Shown piece by piece: positions 15,430-21,736 of a stretch of DNA of 21,736 nt. The stretch covers positions 1-21,736 of the forward strand of contig JAJYEK010000054.1 of the NCBI GenBank assembly GCA_021785795.1, in the 5' to 3' direction. Position 1 is the first letter of the stretch; the number at the start of each line of letters is the position of its first letter. The position numbers and the translations under genes are program-made. The DNA is from Pseudomonadota bacterium (GTDB lineage: Bacteria; Pseudomonadota; Gammaproteobacteria; Acidiferrobacterales; UBA6901). A model generated the notes under the pieces. It was not told the DNA's origin, did no database searches, and was given only the letters and a program-made list of their open reading frames with translations.

Positions 15430-16557
15430 TCATTTCGACAGCCGTCGGTCCGCAACCAGGGGTAGCGAATTGATCCGGCGCAATATCCGCCATGATCGCC
15501 TCATGATTCCCAATGCAATCAGCCCGGCGACGGCCAACGCGCTGACGATTGCAATCGACTGCGGAATCACCGGTGTAACTCGCGCCGCCAAACCGCTCCA
15601 TTCCAGGCTGCGCAGGGGATCCATGATCGGCCGACTCCCCTCGAACCAGACGTTGACCAGCGTACCGGTAACCAGCGAAAGGCTGACTAGCCCGCCTACG
15701 TACAGCAGTACGGCACGCGTGCCGAGCACCCGCTGCAATGCAAAAAACTCCGGAAGGTTAGTGGCGGCACCGGTCACCAGAAAAACGATCGCACTGCCCG
15801 GCCCGGCCCCAGCGGCGAGCAGTGACGCCGCCAGCGGAATCTGGCCAACCGCGCAAACGTAAATGCTCGCCCCCAATAGCGCAATGGGAATGAGCGAGGT
15901 AAACGGCGCCGATACTCCGAGGTAATGGCTAATCCAATCAGGCGGCACGGCCACTGAGATCACGGCAGCGAGGACTGCGCCAATGCCTATGTACGGCCCG
16001 ATTTCCGGACCGAGCTCTCCGAAACCCCAGCGAATCGCTCGACCGAAACGGTGCACTGGAGACGCTGCATCCGATTGCGGCGCTTCGCAGGTACCCATCG
16101 CGCAGCACGGCTCCAGCTGCGCCGCAGTCGGCGTAACAGGTGCGCCGTTCAGATACTCGACAAGATAACCGATCAGAAACGGCGCTACTAATCCGAAGAC
16201 CACATACACGAGCGTCAATTGCGGTCCGAGCAGCGCGTAGGACAAAATTACTGCCGCCGGATTGATCACCGGCGTGGCAACCGTGAAGGCCATTACGGTT
16301 GCCAGACGCACCCCGCTCAGATAAAAACTCACCGCAAGAGGAATTACGCCGCAACTGCACATCGGCAGCATCGCACCAAGGCCAATGGCACCAAGCACGC
16401 CGATCCATCCAGACCGCCGCATGAATGTACGCAAGCGCGCGGTAGGCAGGTACTCGTGGACCAACCCGCCCACGAAGAGGCTCAATATGATCCAGAATCC
16501 GGCCTCGACCATGATGCCGACGACGACGGATGTCATTTTTGTGAGCGTCTCGTTCAT
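15430..16557 (-). CDS. Permease (PF03773-type, ArsP/SO_0444-like) with Cys-rich loop
   Basis: A 375-residue inner-membrane protein with about 8-10 hydrophobic helices in two halves. The family hallmark is MCSCGVIPLAVSFYLSGV (CSCG at 67-70) followed by TPVINPAAVILSY, with a second-half counterpart YVCAVGQIPLAASLL and TGAATNLPE. The central loop carries a cysteine cluster EPCCAMGTCEAP (C151, C152, C157), suited to metal or thiol binding. The family includes organoarsenical exporters and Cu/Zn efflux proteins, and many members have unknown substrates. The ATG at 16557 has GGAG 8 nt upstream; GTG codons at 16563 and 16560 are alternatives. It lies 27 bp after the small exported protein gene and 72 bp before a TusA-like gene. 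That context suggests a sulfur compound as substrate, which is inference. Confidence 0.85.
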   Translation of the reverse strand: MNETLTKMTSVVVGIMVEAGFWIILSLFVGGLVHEYLPTARLRTFMRRSGWIGVLGAIGLGAMLPMCSCGVIPLAVSFYLSGVRLATVMAFTVATPVINPAAVILSYALLGPQLTLVYVVFGLVAPFLIGYLVEYLNGAPVTPTAAQLEPCCAMGTCEAPQSDAASPVHRFGRAIRWGFGELGPEIGPYIGIGAVLAAVISVAVPPDWISHYLGVSAPFTSLIPIALLGASIYVCAVGQIPLAASLLAAGAGPGSAIVFLVTGAATNLPEFFALQRVLGTRAVLLYVGGLVSLSLVTGTLVNVWFEGSRPIMDPLRSLEWSGLAARVTPVIPQSIAIVSALAVAGLIALGIMRRSWRILRRINSLPLVADRRLSK

Positions 16558-16584
16558 CACCACGGCTCCGGCCTGCCTTTACGT

Positions 16585-17001
16585 TCAACTTCCCAACGCC
16601 TTGAGTTGAGCCAATGCGGTCTTGACCTGGGCATTCAATTGCCAGATCAGGGTTGCTGGACACACCATGACACCGCCCTCGTGACACTCGGAAGCAGACT
16701 CCAGAAGCGCATTGAGCATGATCATGGCAACGAACAGTTGCTTGCGCTGCGGTGCCGGATGGGGGCCAGCCCGAAGGACTATTTCACGCAACCGTTCGCG
16801 ACTTTGCTCCACTTCCCACTGAAATCCTGCTTCGGCCGTGTGGCTCTTGGCCATTGTCACCAACGTCGCAGCGCCATTGATCCATGCGCGCTCCGCCGAT
16901 GCTCCGCCGGTCGCCCTGGCGTCTGTCGACAAGCAAACAACGATCGCCGCCATCGCCGCGATCCACCACCACTTCATCCGCTGCATCGTCACGGAGTTCA
17001 T
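16585..17001 (-). CDS. Small exported protein of unknown function
   Basis: Up to 138 residues, not recognised. It has a signal peptide (MKWWWIAAMAAIVVCLSTDARA), then a helical domain rich in Ala, Glu and Arg with a single cysteine pair in ASECHEGGVMVCPATLIWQL that could form a disulfide or bind metal. The ATG at 17001 overlaps the stop of the response-regulator gene by 4 bp (ATGA). In-frame ATGs at 16986 and 16977 would give a more standard signal peptide, so the start is uncertain. Being coupled to the regulator and followed after 27 bp by the permease, it may be a periplasmic binding or sensory accessory of that system. That role is a guess from position. Confidence 0.7.
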   Translation of the reverse strand: MNSVTMQRMKWWWIAAMAAIVVCLSTDARATGGASAERAWINGAATLVTMAKSHTAEAGFQWEVEQSRERLREIVLRAGPHPAPQRKQLFVAMIMLNALLESASECHEGGVMVCPATLIWQLNAQVKTALAQLKALGS

Positions 17002-18401
17002 TCCTCTAACTGGTAGCGCTTGATCTTGCGCCATAGCGTAGATTTGTCGATTCCCAGGATTTCTGCCGCCAGCCCCCGATTTCCCTTGGTTTCGCGCAGA
17101 GTCTTGGAGATGAAATAGGCCTCGATCTCCTCGAGGCTCTGCGGTACGAGATAATCGAGCGCCCGGGCCGGGCCCTGGGGCGTATTCAACAGTCGCGGCG
17201 GCAGCACGTCCACATCCACGACATCGGTCTCGGTGAGAATGATCATGCGCTTGATGAGGTTCTCCAGTTCGCGTACGTTGCCCGGCCACTCGTGCTGCAT
17301 GAAGGCGCGCAGAACCGCCGTTGTCACGCCCTTCACATTCTTGTCAAGCTGGGATGATATCCGGTTGATGAAAAAATTCGTCAGCATGGGAATATCGTCC
17401 TTCCGCTCGCGCAAAGGCGGCAGGGAGATCTCCATCACATTGAGCCGGTAATAGAGATCTTCGCGGAACAGTCCTTGCGCTATCAGTTTGGGCAAATCCC
17501 GATTGCTTGCAGCCAGCACACGCGCATCCGTTGTTCGCGGCACGGTGTCTCCCAGGCGATAGAAGCTCCCATCCTGCAGGACTCGCAACAGCTTCGCTTG
17601 CAGCGACAGCGGTGCATTGTTGATTTCATCAAGAAAGATCGTGCCGCCGTTCGCCGTTTCGAACATGCCAGGCTTGGTTCGGTCTGCCCCGGTAAATGCG
17701 CCCTTCTGATAGCCGAACAACTCGCTCTCGATAATGTTATCCGGGATCGAGGCACAGTTGATGGCAATGAAACTGCTATCCTTGCGGCGGCTCTGGTAAT
17801 GAATCTGGCGCGCGACCAGTTCTTTGCCACAGCCACTTTCTCCGGTGATCAGCACGCAGCAGTCGTAGTCTGTTACGGCGTCAATCAGGCGACGAACGTT
17901 CTCCATGGCCGTTGCGCTACCGATCAGGCTAAATTCGCCCTCTTGCTTGTTCCGGTTGGCTGCACGCAACCGCAGATTCTCGCGCGACAGCAGATAATGC
18001 TCTAGCGCCCGCTCTACAGTGCAGCGCAACTCTTCAGGCTCGAAAGGTTTGCGCAAATAGTCATAGGCGCCGTTCTTGAGAGCCTCGACGGCCGACTCCA
18101 CAGTTGCATACCCCGTGATCAATATCACCAATGTTGCCGGAGCGTGCTGCTTGGCAAACTTCAGCACATCCATTCCGCCCAAGCCGTGCATACGCATGTC
18201 GGTCACAACCACTGCAACATCTGTGTCCTCAAGCAACGCGATGGCGTCCTGCCCGTTTTTTGCGCTGATCACGGTGACCGGCAGCGGAGCGAGCAGGCTC
18301 ACGACGAGCTCACGCATATTTGTGTCGTCTTCGACCAAAAGGATGGCCGGTTTATCGTCAGTTTGCTTGATGGGCACCGATTCCTGGATTTCAGCCGACA
18401 T
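16998..18401 (-). CDS. NtrC-family sigma54-dependent response regulator
   Basis: A 467-residue cytoplasmic transcription activator. The receiver domain spans 18-130 with acidic pocket E24/D25, phosphoacceptor D68 in VVVTDMRM, T96 and K118. The AAA+ domain spans about 158-400: Walker A GESGCGKE (187-194), the sigma54-contacting GAFTGA loop (234-239), and Walker B GGTIFLDEI (252-260). A Fis-type helix-turn-helix is at about 440-465 (GLAAEILGIDKSTLWRKIKR). Phosphorylation by the adjacent kinase should trigger hexamer formation and ATP-driven opening of sigma54 promoters. The ATG at 18401 lies within the last codons of the kinase gene (11-bp overlap) and follows GAGGG. Three sigma54 promoters in this window are its obvious targets. 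In outline it resembles the TspS-TspR system of Acidithiobacillus. Confidence 0.95.
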   Translation of the reverse strand: MSAEIQESVPIKQTDDKPAILLVEDDTNMRELVVSLLAPLPVTVISAKNGQDAIALLEDTDVAVVVTDMRMHGLGGMDVLKFAKQHAPATLVILITGYATVESAVEALKNGAYDYLRKPFEPEELRCTVERALEHYLLSRENLRLRAANRNKQEGEFSLIGSATAMENVRRLIDAVTDYDCCVLITGESGCGKELVARQIHYQSRRKDSSFIAINCASIPDNIIESELFGYQKGAFTGADRTKPGMFETANGGTIFLDEINNAPLSLQAKLLRVLQDGSFYRLGDTVPRTTDARVLAASNRDLPKLIAQGLFREDLYYRLNVMEISLPPLRERKDDIPMLTNFFINRISSQLDKNVKGVTTAVLRAFMQHEWPGNVRELENLIKRMIILTETDVVDVDVLPPRLLNTPQGPARALDYLVPQSLEEIEAYFISKTLRETKGNRGLAAEILGIDKSTLWRKIKRYQLEE

Positions 18402-19776
18402 GGGCCATTTCCCTCGCTTGTTGCGCCAAGGGCAACGCCAGCACAAATCGCGCACCCTGCTGAAACGTCGAATCGTACCGCAAGCCACCATCGAGCTTTG
18501 TTACGATCGCCTGGCTGATGGCCAACCCGAGCCCGGTACCTTTGCCGACCTCCTTGGTTGTGAAAAAGGGGTCGAAGATGCGGCGACGATGCTCCGGGGG
18601 CACTCCGGGTCCGTTGTCCTCGACGATGACGGTGGCTTCGCCATCTCCTGATTCCACGACTTTCACCGTCACGCGTGGATTATCCGTGCCCGCCGTGGCA
18701 TAGATCGCGTTCAGCATCAGATTTACCAAGACGATATCTAGCTGCCCCGGCGAGCCTTTGACCGACAGCTCAGGCCCCGGGTAAAACGATATATCGACCT
18801 GGTAGCGCTTTCCCTGGCAGTCGACGATGGTGTCAACCACGTCTTTGACGACGGAATTCAGCTCACACACCTCGAACTGACAGTGGTCTCGGCGCGCATA
18901 ATTCAACAAATCGTCGACGACCCGCGCACAGCGTTTCGCCTCATGCAATACGATTTGCGTGTATTTCTTGATCTGGCATGCATCCGCGCTGGGTTCATCC
19001 ATCAGCCGGGCGTAGCCGATGATGTTTCCCAAAGGGGTATTGAGTTCATGCGCCACGCCGGCGGCAAGCTGGCCGATTGCCGCGAGCTTCTCCACCGTGT
19101 AAATGCGTTCCTGCAGATGCTTGTAATCGGAAATGTCCACCACGATAACAACGGCACCAGCCTCATTGACACTTACCGATTTGAAGAAGGACAGGGTTAA
19201 TGCGAAGTGGCGCGCATGCCCCCCTACCTGCAGCAGGACTTCCTTGTTGACGATCGGCTGTTCGTAGAGAAAGGCGTCACGGATCATATCGATGCTGGAC
19301 TTGTCCGGCGCAAGCAGATCGAACAAGTTGCGGCCGAGAAGCATGTCTCGCGGAAAACCGAAGAGATCTTCTGCCTGACGGCTGGACAGGCTAACCTTCA
19401 GATCGCTATCCACGCAAAGAAGCGCGCCAGGCAAGCTGTGCAGGATCGCATCGTTGCGATTGCGCTCACCGATGACCCGCTTCTGACAGCCCTCCATCTC
19501 GGTAAATGCAGAATTGAGACGCATCATCAGCAGGTCGTGGTCGGATACGATGCGGCGCAGAAAGCGGTCGGGACCGCGAAGGTTGGAAACCGGGCACAGA
19601 ATGCCTTCGAGGGCTTGCAAAATACTGCGGTGCATGCCGCTCAGCACCTTTCGATATGCGACATGAAGGTAAAGCAGGACTCCAAGCGCGGCCAGTAGGC
19701 AGCCGATAAGCAGGACATCAAGGCCCAGGTACACCGCTGAACCCTGCATAAGTGCGTAATGCGCGAGCGCCGTCAT
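18391..19776 (-). CDS. PAS-domain sensor histidine kinase (NtrB-type)
   Basis: A 461-residue kinase. One membrane helix (about 18-40), then a short linker, a PAS domain (about 108-215, RNDAILHSLPGALLCVDSDL), the HisKA domain with phosphorylated H243 in GVAHELNTPLGNII, and HATPase_c with N box NLMLNAIYAT (352-361), DNGPGVP and FDPFFTTKEVGKGTGLGLAIS. With one helix and no periplasmic domain, the input is probably cytoplasmic, through PAS. The ATG at 19776 has GGAG at 6-nt spacing; a TTG at 19830 in frame is a weaker alternative. It overlaps the regulator gene by 11 bp and heads an operon preceded by a sigma54 promoter. Confidence 0.93.
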   Translation of the reverse strand: MTALAHYALMQGSAVYLGLDVLLIGCLLAALGVLLYLHVAYRKVLSGMHRSILQALEGILCPVSNLRGPDRFLRRIVSDHDLLMMRLNSAFTEMEGCQKRVIGERNRNDAILHSLPGALLCVDSDLKVSLSSRQAEDLFGFPRDMLLGRNLFDLLAPDKSSIDMIRDAFLYEQPIVNKEVLLQVGGHARHFALTLSFFKSVSVNEAGAVVIVVDISDYKHLQERIYTVEKLAAIGQLAAGVAHELNTPLGNIIGYARLMDEPSADACQIKKYTQIVLHEAKRCARVVDDLLNYARRDHCQFEVCELNSVVKDVVDTIVDCQGKRYQVDISFYPGPELSVKGSPGQLDIVLVNLMLNAIYATAGTDNPRVTVKVVESGDGEATVIVEDNGPGVPPEHRRRIFDPFFTTKEVGKGTGLGLAISQAIVTKLDGGLRYDSTFQQGARFVLALPLAQQAREMAHVG

Positions 19777-19937
19777 CACCTGCTCCAGCAACTCACAACT
19801 GAATTTGGGTGCATTTCCGTTGTGCAGCAACCCCGCTGGAGCCTGCCGGACTCCAACCGCAGCGAAGCGCCTTGGAAGAAATGGCCGACAGAGCGGTTGA
19901 TCCGCTGGACGGAGATCATAGCAAGTTCCTTGTTCAT
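19776..19937 (-). CDS. Possible 53-residue leader ORF overlapping the kinase start
   Basis: An open frame from the ATG at 19937 (MNKELAMISVQRINRSVGHF) whose TGA shares one base with the kinase ATG (TGATG), an arrangement typical of translational coupling. It has no strong ribosome site, no recognisable domain and an R/S-rich composition, so it may be chance. If translated, it would sit in the long leader between the sigma54 promoter and the kinase. Confidence 0.25.
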   Translation of the reverse strand: MNKELAMISVQRINRSVGHFFQGASLRLESGRLQRGCCTTEMHPNSVVSCWSR

Positions 19938-20127
19938 GAAAGTCTGCTGACCATGCCGCAGATTAAAATCTCTTGCGCACCGGACAGCTTGCGTCCTCCG
20001 CCCTGTTTCCATTCCGCCTTGCAATAAACTCCTCTATCGCGCCCAACCTGATCTGTACGGCCGCTATCGCGCTGGTTGAATCCCGTTATCCCTGTTGCAC
20101 AATCCGTGCTTATTGCAAGCACATCAA

Positions 20128-20142
20128 GCATAATATATGCCA
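20128..20142 (-). promoter_or_regulatory. Sigma54 (-24/-12) promoter of the sensor-regulator-permease operon
   Basis: The minus strand reads TGGCATATATTATGC: TGGCA and TGC with exact 12-bp GG-to-GC spacing. The inner CG and the first T of TTGC deviate from consensus. The predicted start near 20117 is about 340 nt before the kinase ATG. It implies that the regulator operon is itself sigma54-dependent. Confidence 0.68.
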
Positions 20143-20158
20143 TCATGTTTTCCCATAA

Positions 20159-20171
20159 AATCAGATATTTT
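20159..20171 (-). promoter_or_regulatory. IHF-like site
   Basis: AATCAGATATTTT fits the IHF consensus WATCARNNNNTTR with one mismatch at the last base. It lies between the -24 element and the candidate enhancer words, where IHF bends DNA at many sigma54 promoters. The surroundings are AT-rich, so chance matches are possible. Confidence 0.35.
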
Positions 20172-20182
20172 CAATTGCTTAT

Positions 20183-20228
20183 GGCATTGCATAACCCTGT
20201 ATCCAAACATATCTTATGCAATTTGCAA
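20183..20228 (-). promoter_or_regulatory. Candidate enhancer region of the sensor-regulator operon
   Basis: GGCATTGC (20183-20190) sits inside a dyad TTATG-GCATTG-CATAA (20180-20195). CAATTTGCAA (20219-20228), followed by TGAGC, lies further out. They are about 42-49 and 78-87 bp upstream of the -24. CAATTTGCAA also occurs upstream of the cytochrome-porin promoter. Inferred activator sites. Confidence 0.5.
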
Positions 20229-20260
20229 TGAGCTGGATTGGATTGCAATTCGATTTGGTC

Positions 20261-21493
20261 TTAAGGAATATCCTTGCGTGCAAGAGTCACCTGGTACCGC
20301 TCCATTTTTACCTGTTCCAACGCATTCCGTAGCAGTTGACGCGATTCAGCTGTCAGTCCGGCAACATGTTTCAACGCGTATTGATACACGCGTATGTAGT
20401 GTGCTCCGGGAGATACAGCCATTTGCAGCGTGACGCTCCAGCCGGCTCCAGCTGGAAGTCGGAATTTTCCGCCCAGGACGCGGCTTTCGCCGCTTGGAAT
20501 ACGCGTATCGAACCTTTCCTGCGTCAGAGCGATGTTTACCCGGCGCGCGACGACGGTACGTGCCAGTTCGCCGTCTGGTCGGCCATGAGGGTCAATCAAT
20601 TGCAGCGTGAATACCACTTCCGGGACTACGTAGGTGGGAAAATCATGACCGGCCCCCGAATTTGTAATCCTCGCTGCTGCCCACATATGGTCCCGATCGA
20701 GTTTGGTGAGGCGAAGCTTCACCGTCAGGGCACGTACTGTCATCGCCGGATCATGGATACCACGCCACAGATGCCGTCGATGGGGCATGTGGCAGGACTG
20801 GCACGTGACGCCCTCGCGGGCAAACCGGCTCGCACGCCACTCCGCGTAGGTGTTCTCAAACGGTTTGCCGTCCAGACCCCGGCCCCCGGGCCGGGACTGG
20901 TGGCAGGTGGCGCAAAAGCGGCTGTGCTGGAACGCCGTGCTCACGGTAAAGCCGTCGTGGGGAAGGCCCGGTGTATTTCCGGGCGGCATGCCCGGTGGCG
21001 GCGGCGGTCCGAACCGGTGTTGCTGGCGAACATGGCAGGCGGCGCAGACCAAGCCCTGATGGAACAGCTGCCGCCCGACATAGGCCGGCGGAGGCGTTGA
21101 CGGGGCGTTCGGCCAGTGAAATTCCATCGCAGCAAGCGCCTTCTGTTCGGCCAGCGGCGCGTGGCAGCGCAGGCACTGGTTCGCCTGTGCCTGCCCAATG
21201 ATGCGGAACTGCCACAGCAGCCCCGGCCCCACGGTTCGGCTGTGCAGGCTCGTGCGCCAGTCCTCATACTGCTGCTGGTGACAGACGCCGCAGGACTGGG
21301 GAGACAGGGAACCCTCGAGCGCCGTGTACCCCTTGGGAGGCGGGCCTTCGGGAGGCAGGGGGTAGACCCAATGATGGGCCAGAAAGCGGCTGATCGGTCC
21401 GGAGGCGGTGTGTCCGCGGCCGGCGGCCGGCGGAGGTATCCAGGCGGCTGCTCCCGTGGTCAGCACCGCCAGCGCTAGGATGACAAGCCGCAT
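20261..21493 (-). CDS. Periplasmic pentahaem cytochrome c
   Basis: A 410-residue exported cytochrome. The signal peptide (MRLVILALAVLTTGAAAW) is followed by five haem motifs: CGVCH (68-72), CLRCH (107-111), CAACH (150-154), CATCH (194-198) and CQSCH (231-235). The last 170 residues are haem-free and beta-rich (LTVKLRLTKLDRDHMWAAARITN and later strands). Haem spacing and overall plan resemble the cytochrome c554-like multihaem family, but no substrate site can be assigned. The ATG at 21493 is chosen because it begins the signal peptide. The nearest strong GGAGG is about 18 nt away, so a GTG start closer to it remains possible. It is on the same strand as, and upstream of, the kinase operon but outside its promoter. 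No sigma54 site is seen in the 240 bp before it. Confidence 0.88.
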   Translation of the reverse strand: MRLVILALAVLTTGAAAWIPPPAAGRGHTASGPISRFLAHHWVYPLPPEGPPPKGYTALEGSLSPQSCGVCHQQQYEDWRTSLHSRTVGPGLLWQFRIIGQAQANQCLRCHAPLAEQKALAAMEFHWPNAPSTPPPAYVGRQLFHQGLVCAACHVRQQHRFGPPPPPGMPPGNTPGLPHDGFTVSTAFQHSRFCATCHQSRPGGRGLDGKPFENTYAEWRASRFAREGVTCQSCHMPHRRHLWRGIHDPAMTVRALTVKLRLTKLDRDHMWAAARITNSGAGHDFPTYVVPEVVFTLQLIDPHGRPDGELARTVVARRVNIALTQERFDTRIPSGESRVLGGKFRLPAGAGWSVTLQMAVSPGAHYIRVYQYALKHVAGLTAESRQLLRNALEQVKMERYQVTLARKDIP

Positions 21494-21736
21494 CGGGTGG
21501 ACTGATCCGGACACCTCCGTTCTATCTCCCGTATCGGCAATGGACTGACTGGCGTAGTGTACCACCGCTGCGGACCCATGTCTGTGCCGCCGCGGTACAG
21601 TCCTGGTGTTCAGGCTCCCGGATCCGGGAAGAAGGCTCATCCGGATAGCGCCAGAGGGCTCACCACTTCGGGCCGATTTCAATTTTTCTGCGTCACTGTC
21701 ACCGGCGCGACTGCATCTCGATGATCGGTGGACTGT

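Larger units (their letters stand above)
19938..20260. other. AT-rich regulatory region between pentahaem cytochrome and kinase genes
   Basis: About 320 bp with no gene. From 20095 to 20260 the sequence is strikingly AT-rich compared with the rest of the window and is dense in TTGCA/TGCAA words. It contains the sigma54 promoter, an IHF-like site and the candidate enhancer words listed separately. The part 19938-20095 is the leader of the kinase transcript. No terminator for the pentahaem cytochrome gene is obvious. Confidence 0.6.

Noticed and set aside
16219..17016. 265-residue plus-strand frame
   Set aside because: Antisense to the permease and the small exported protein genes. It is H/R/Q-rich with no motif, while the minus-strand genes have signal peptide, membrane and ribosome-site evidence.
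20150..20260. Repeated TTGCA/TGCAA words as a possible CRISPR or iteron array
   Set aside because: The words are short, irregularly spaced and in mixed orientation with no spacer structure. They fit better as activator sites upstream of the sigma54 promoter.

Overview
The window looks like chromosomal DNA from a Gram-negative proteobacterium, most likely a gammaproteobacterium with a sulfur-based chemolithotrophic lifestyle. That placement is an inference. It rests on the housekeeping genes (a 761-residue mitochondrial-type aconitase, Uup, a CspA-type cold-shock protein, a small RRM protein) sitting next to a dense cluster of sulfur-handling genes (YeeE/YedE, TusA-like and DsrE-like proteins), periplasmic multihaem cytochromes and an OprO/P-like porin. 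No ribosomal RNA or other phylogenetic marker is present, so the taxon cannot be fixed.

Layout. Positions 1-6400 are core: tRNA-Tyr(GUA), aconitase, an RRM protein with a small conserved hypothetical gene, a terminator shared with the convergent csp gene, and the ABC-F ATPase Uup. Positions 6400-7918 hold no intact gene and contain a broken IS3-type transposase fragment. Positions 7919-20260 hold three same-strand (minus) transcription units. Unit A is 9970 to 7919: a small secreted CLC protein, a trihaem cytochrome c and a porin. Unit B is 14035 to 11285: a YeeE/YedE transporter, TusA, a 41-residue membrane peptide, two DsrE-like proteins and a 65-residue protein. Unit C is 19776 to 14974: a PAS histidine kinase, an NtrC-type sigma54 activator, a small exported protein, a permease with a cysteine-rich loop, and an atypical TusA-like protein. 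Between the units lie gene-free stretches, one containing a doubly broken ISL3-type transposase 3' end. The right edge (20261-21493) encodes a pentahaem cytochrome c.

How it fits together. Each of the three units is preceded by a sequence with the exact -24/-12 geometry of a sigma54 promoter (10014-10028, 14205-14219, 20128-20142). Upstream of each, at enhancer distance, are two related words: GGCRTTGC in one orientation or the other, and TTTGCAA. The only sigma54 activator visible is in unit C, which would make this an autoregulated local regulon. The kinase would sense an internal cue, and the activator would switch on its own operon, a sulfur importer with sulfur carriers (B), and an envelope porin/cytochrome module (A). 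The individual families are known. The combined arrangement, its promoters and its presumed enhancer motif are what I read here as the interesting system. Its substrate (thiosulfate, polythionate or another sulfur species) cannot be determined from the sequence.
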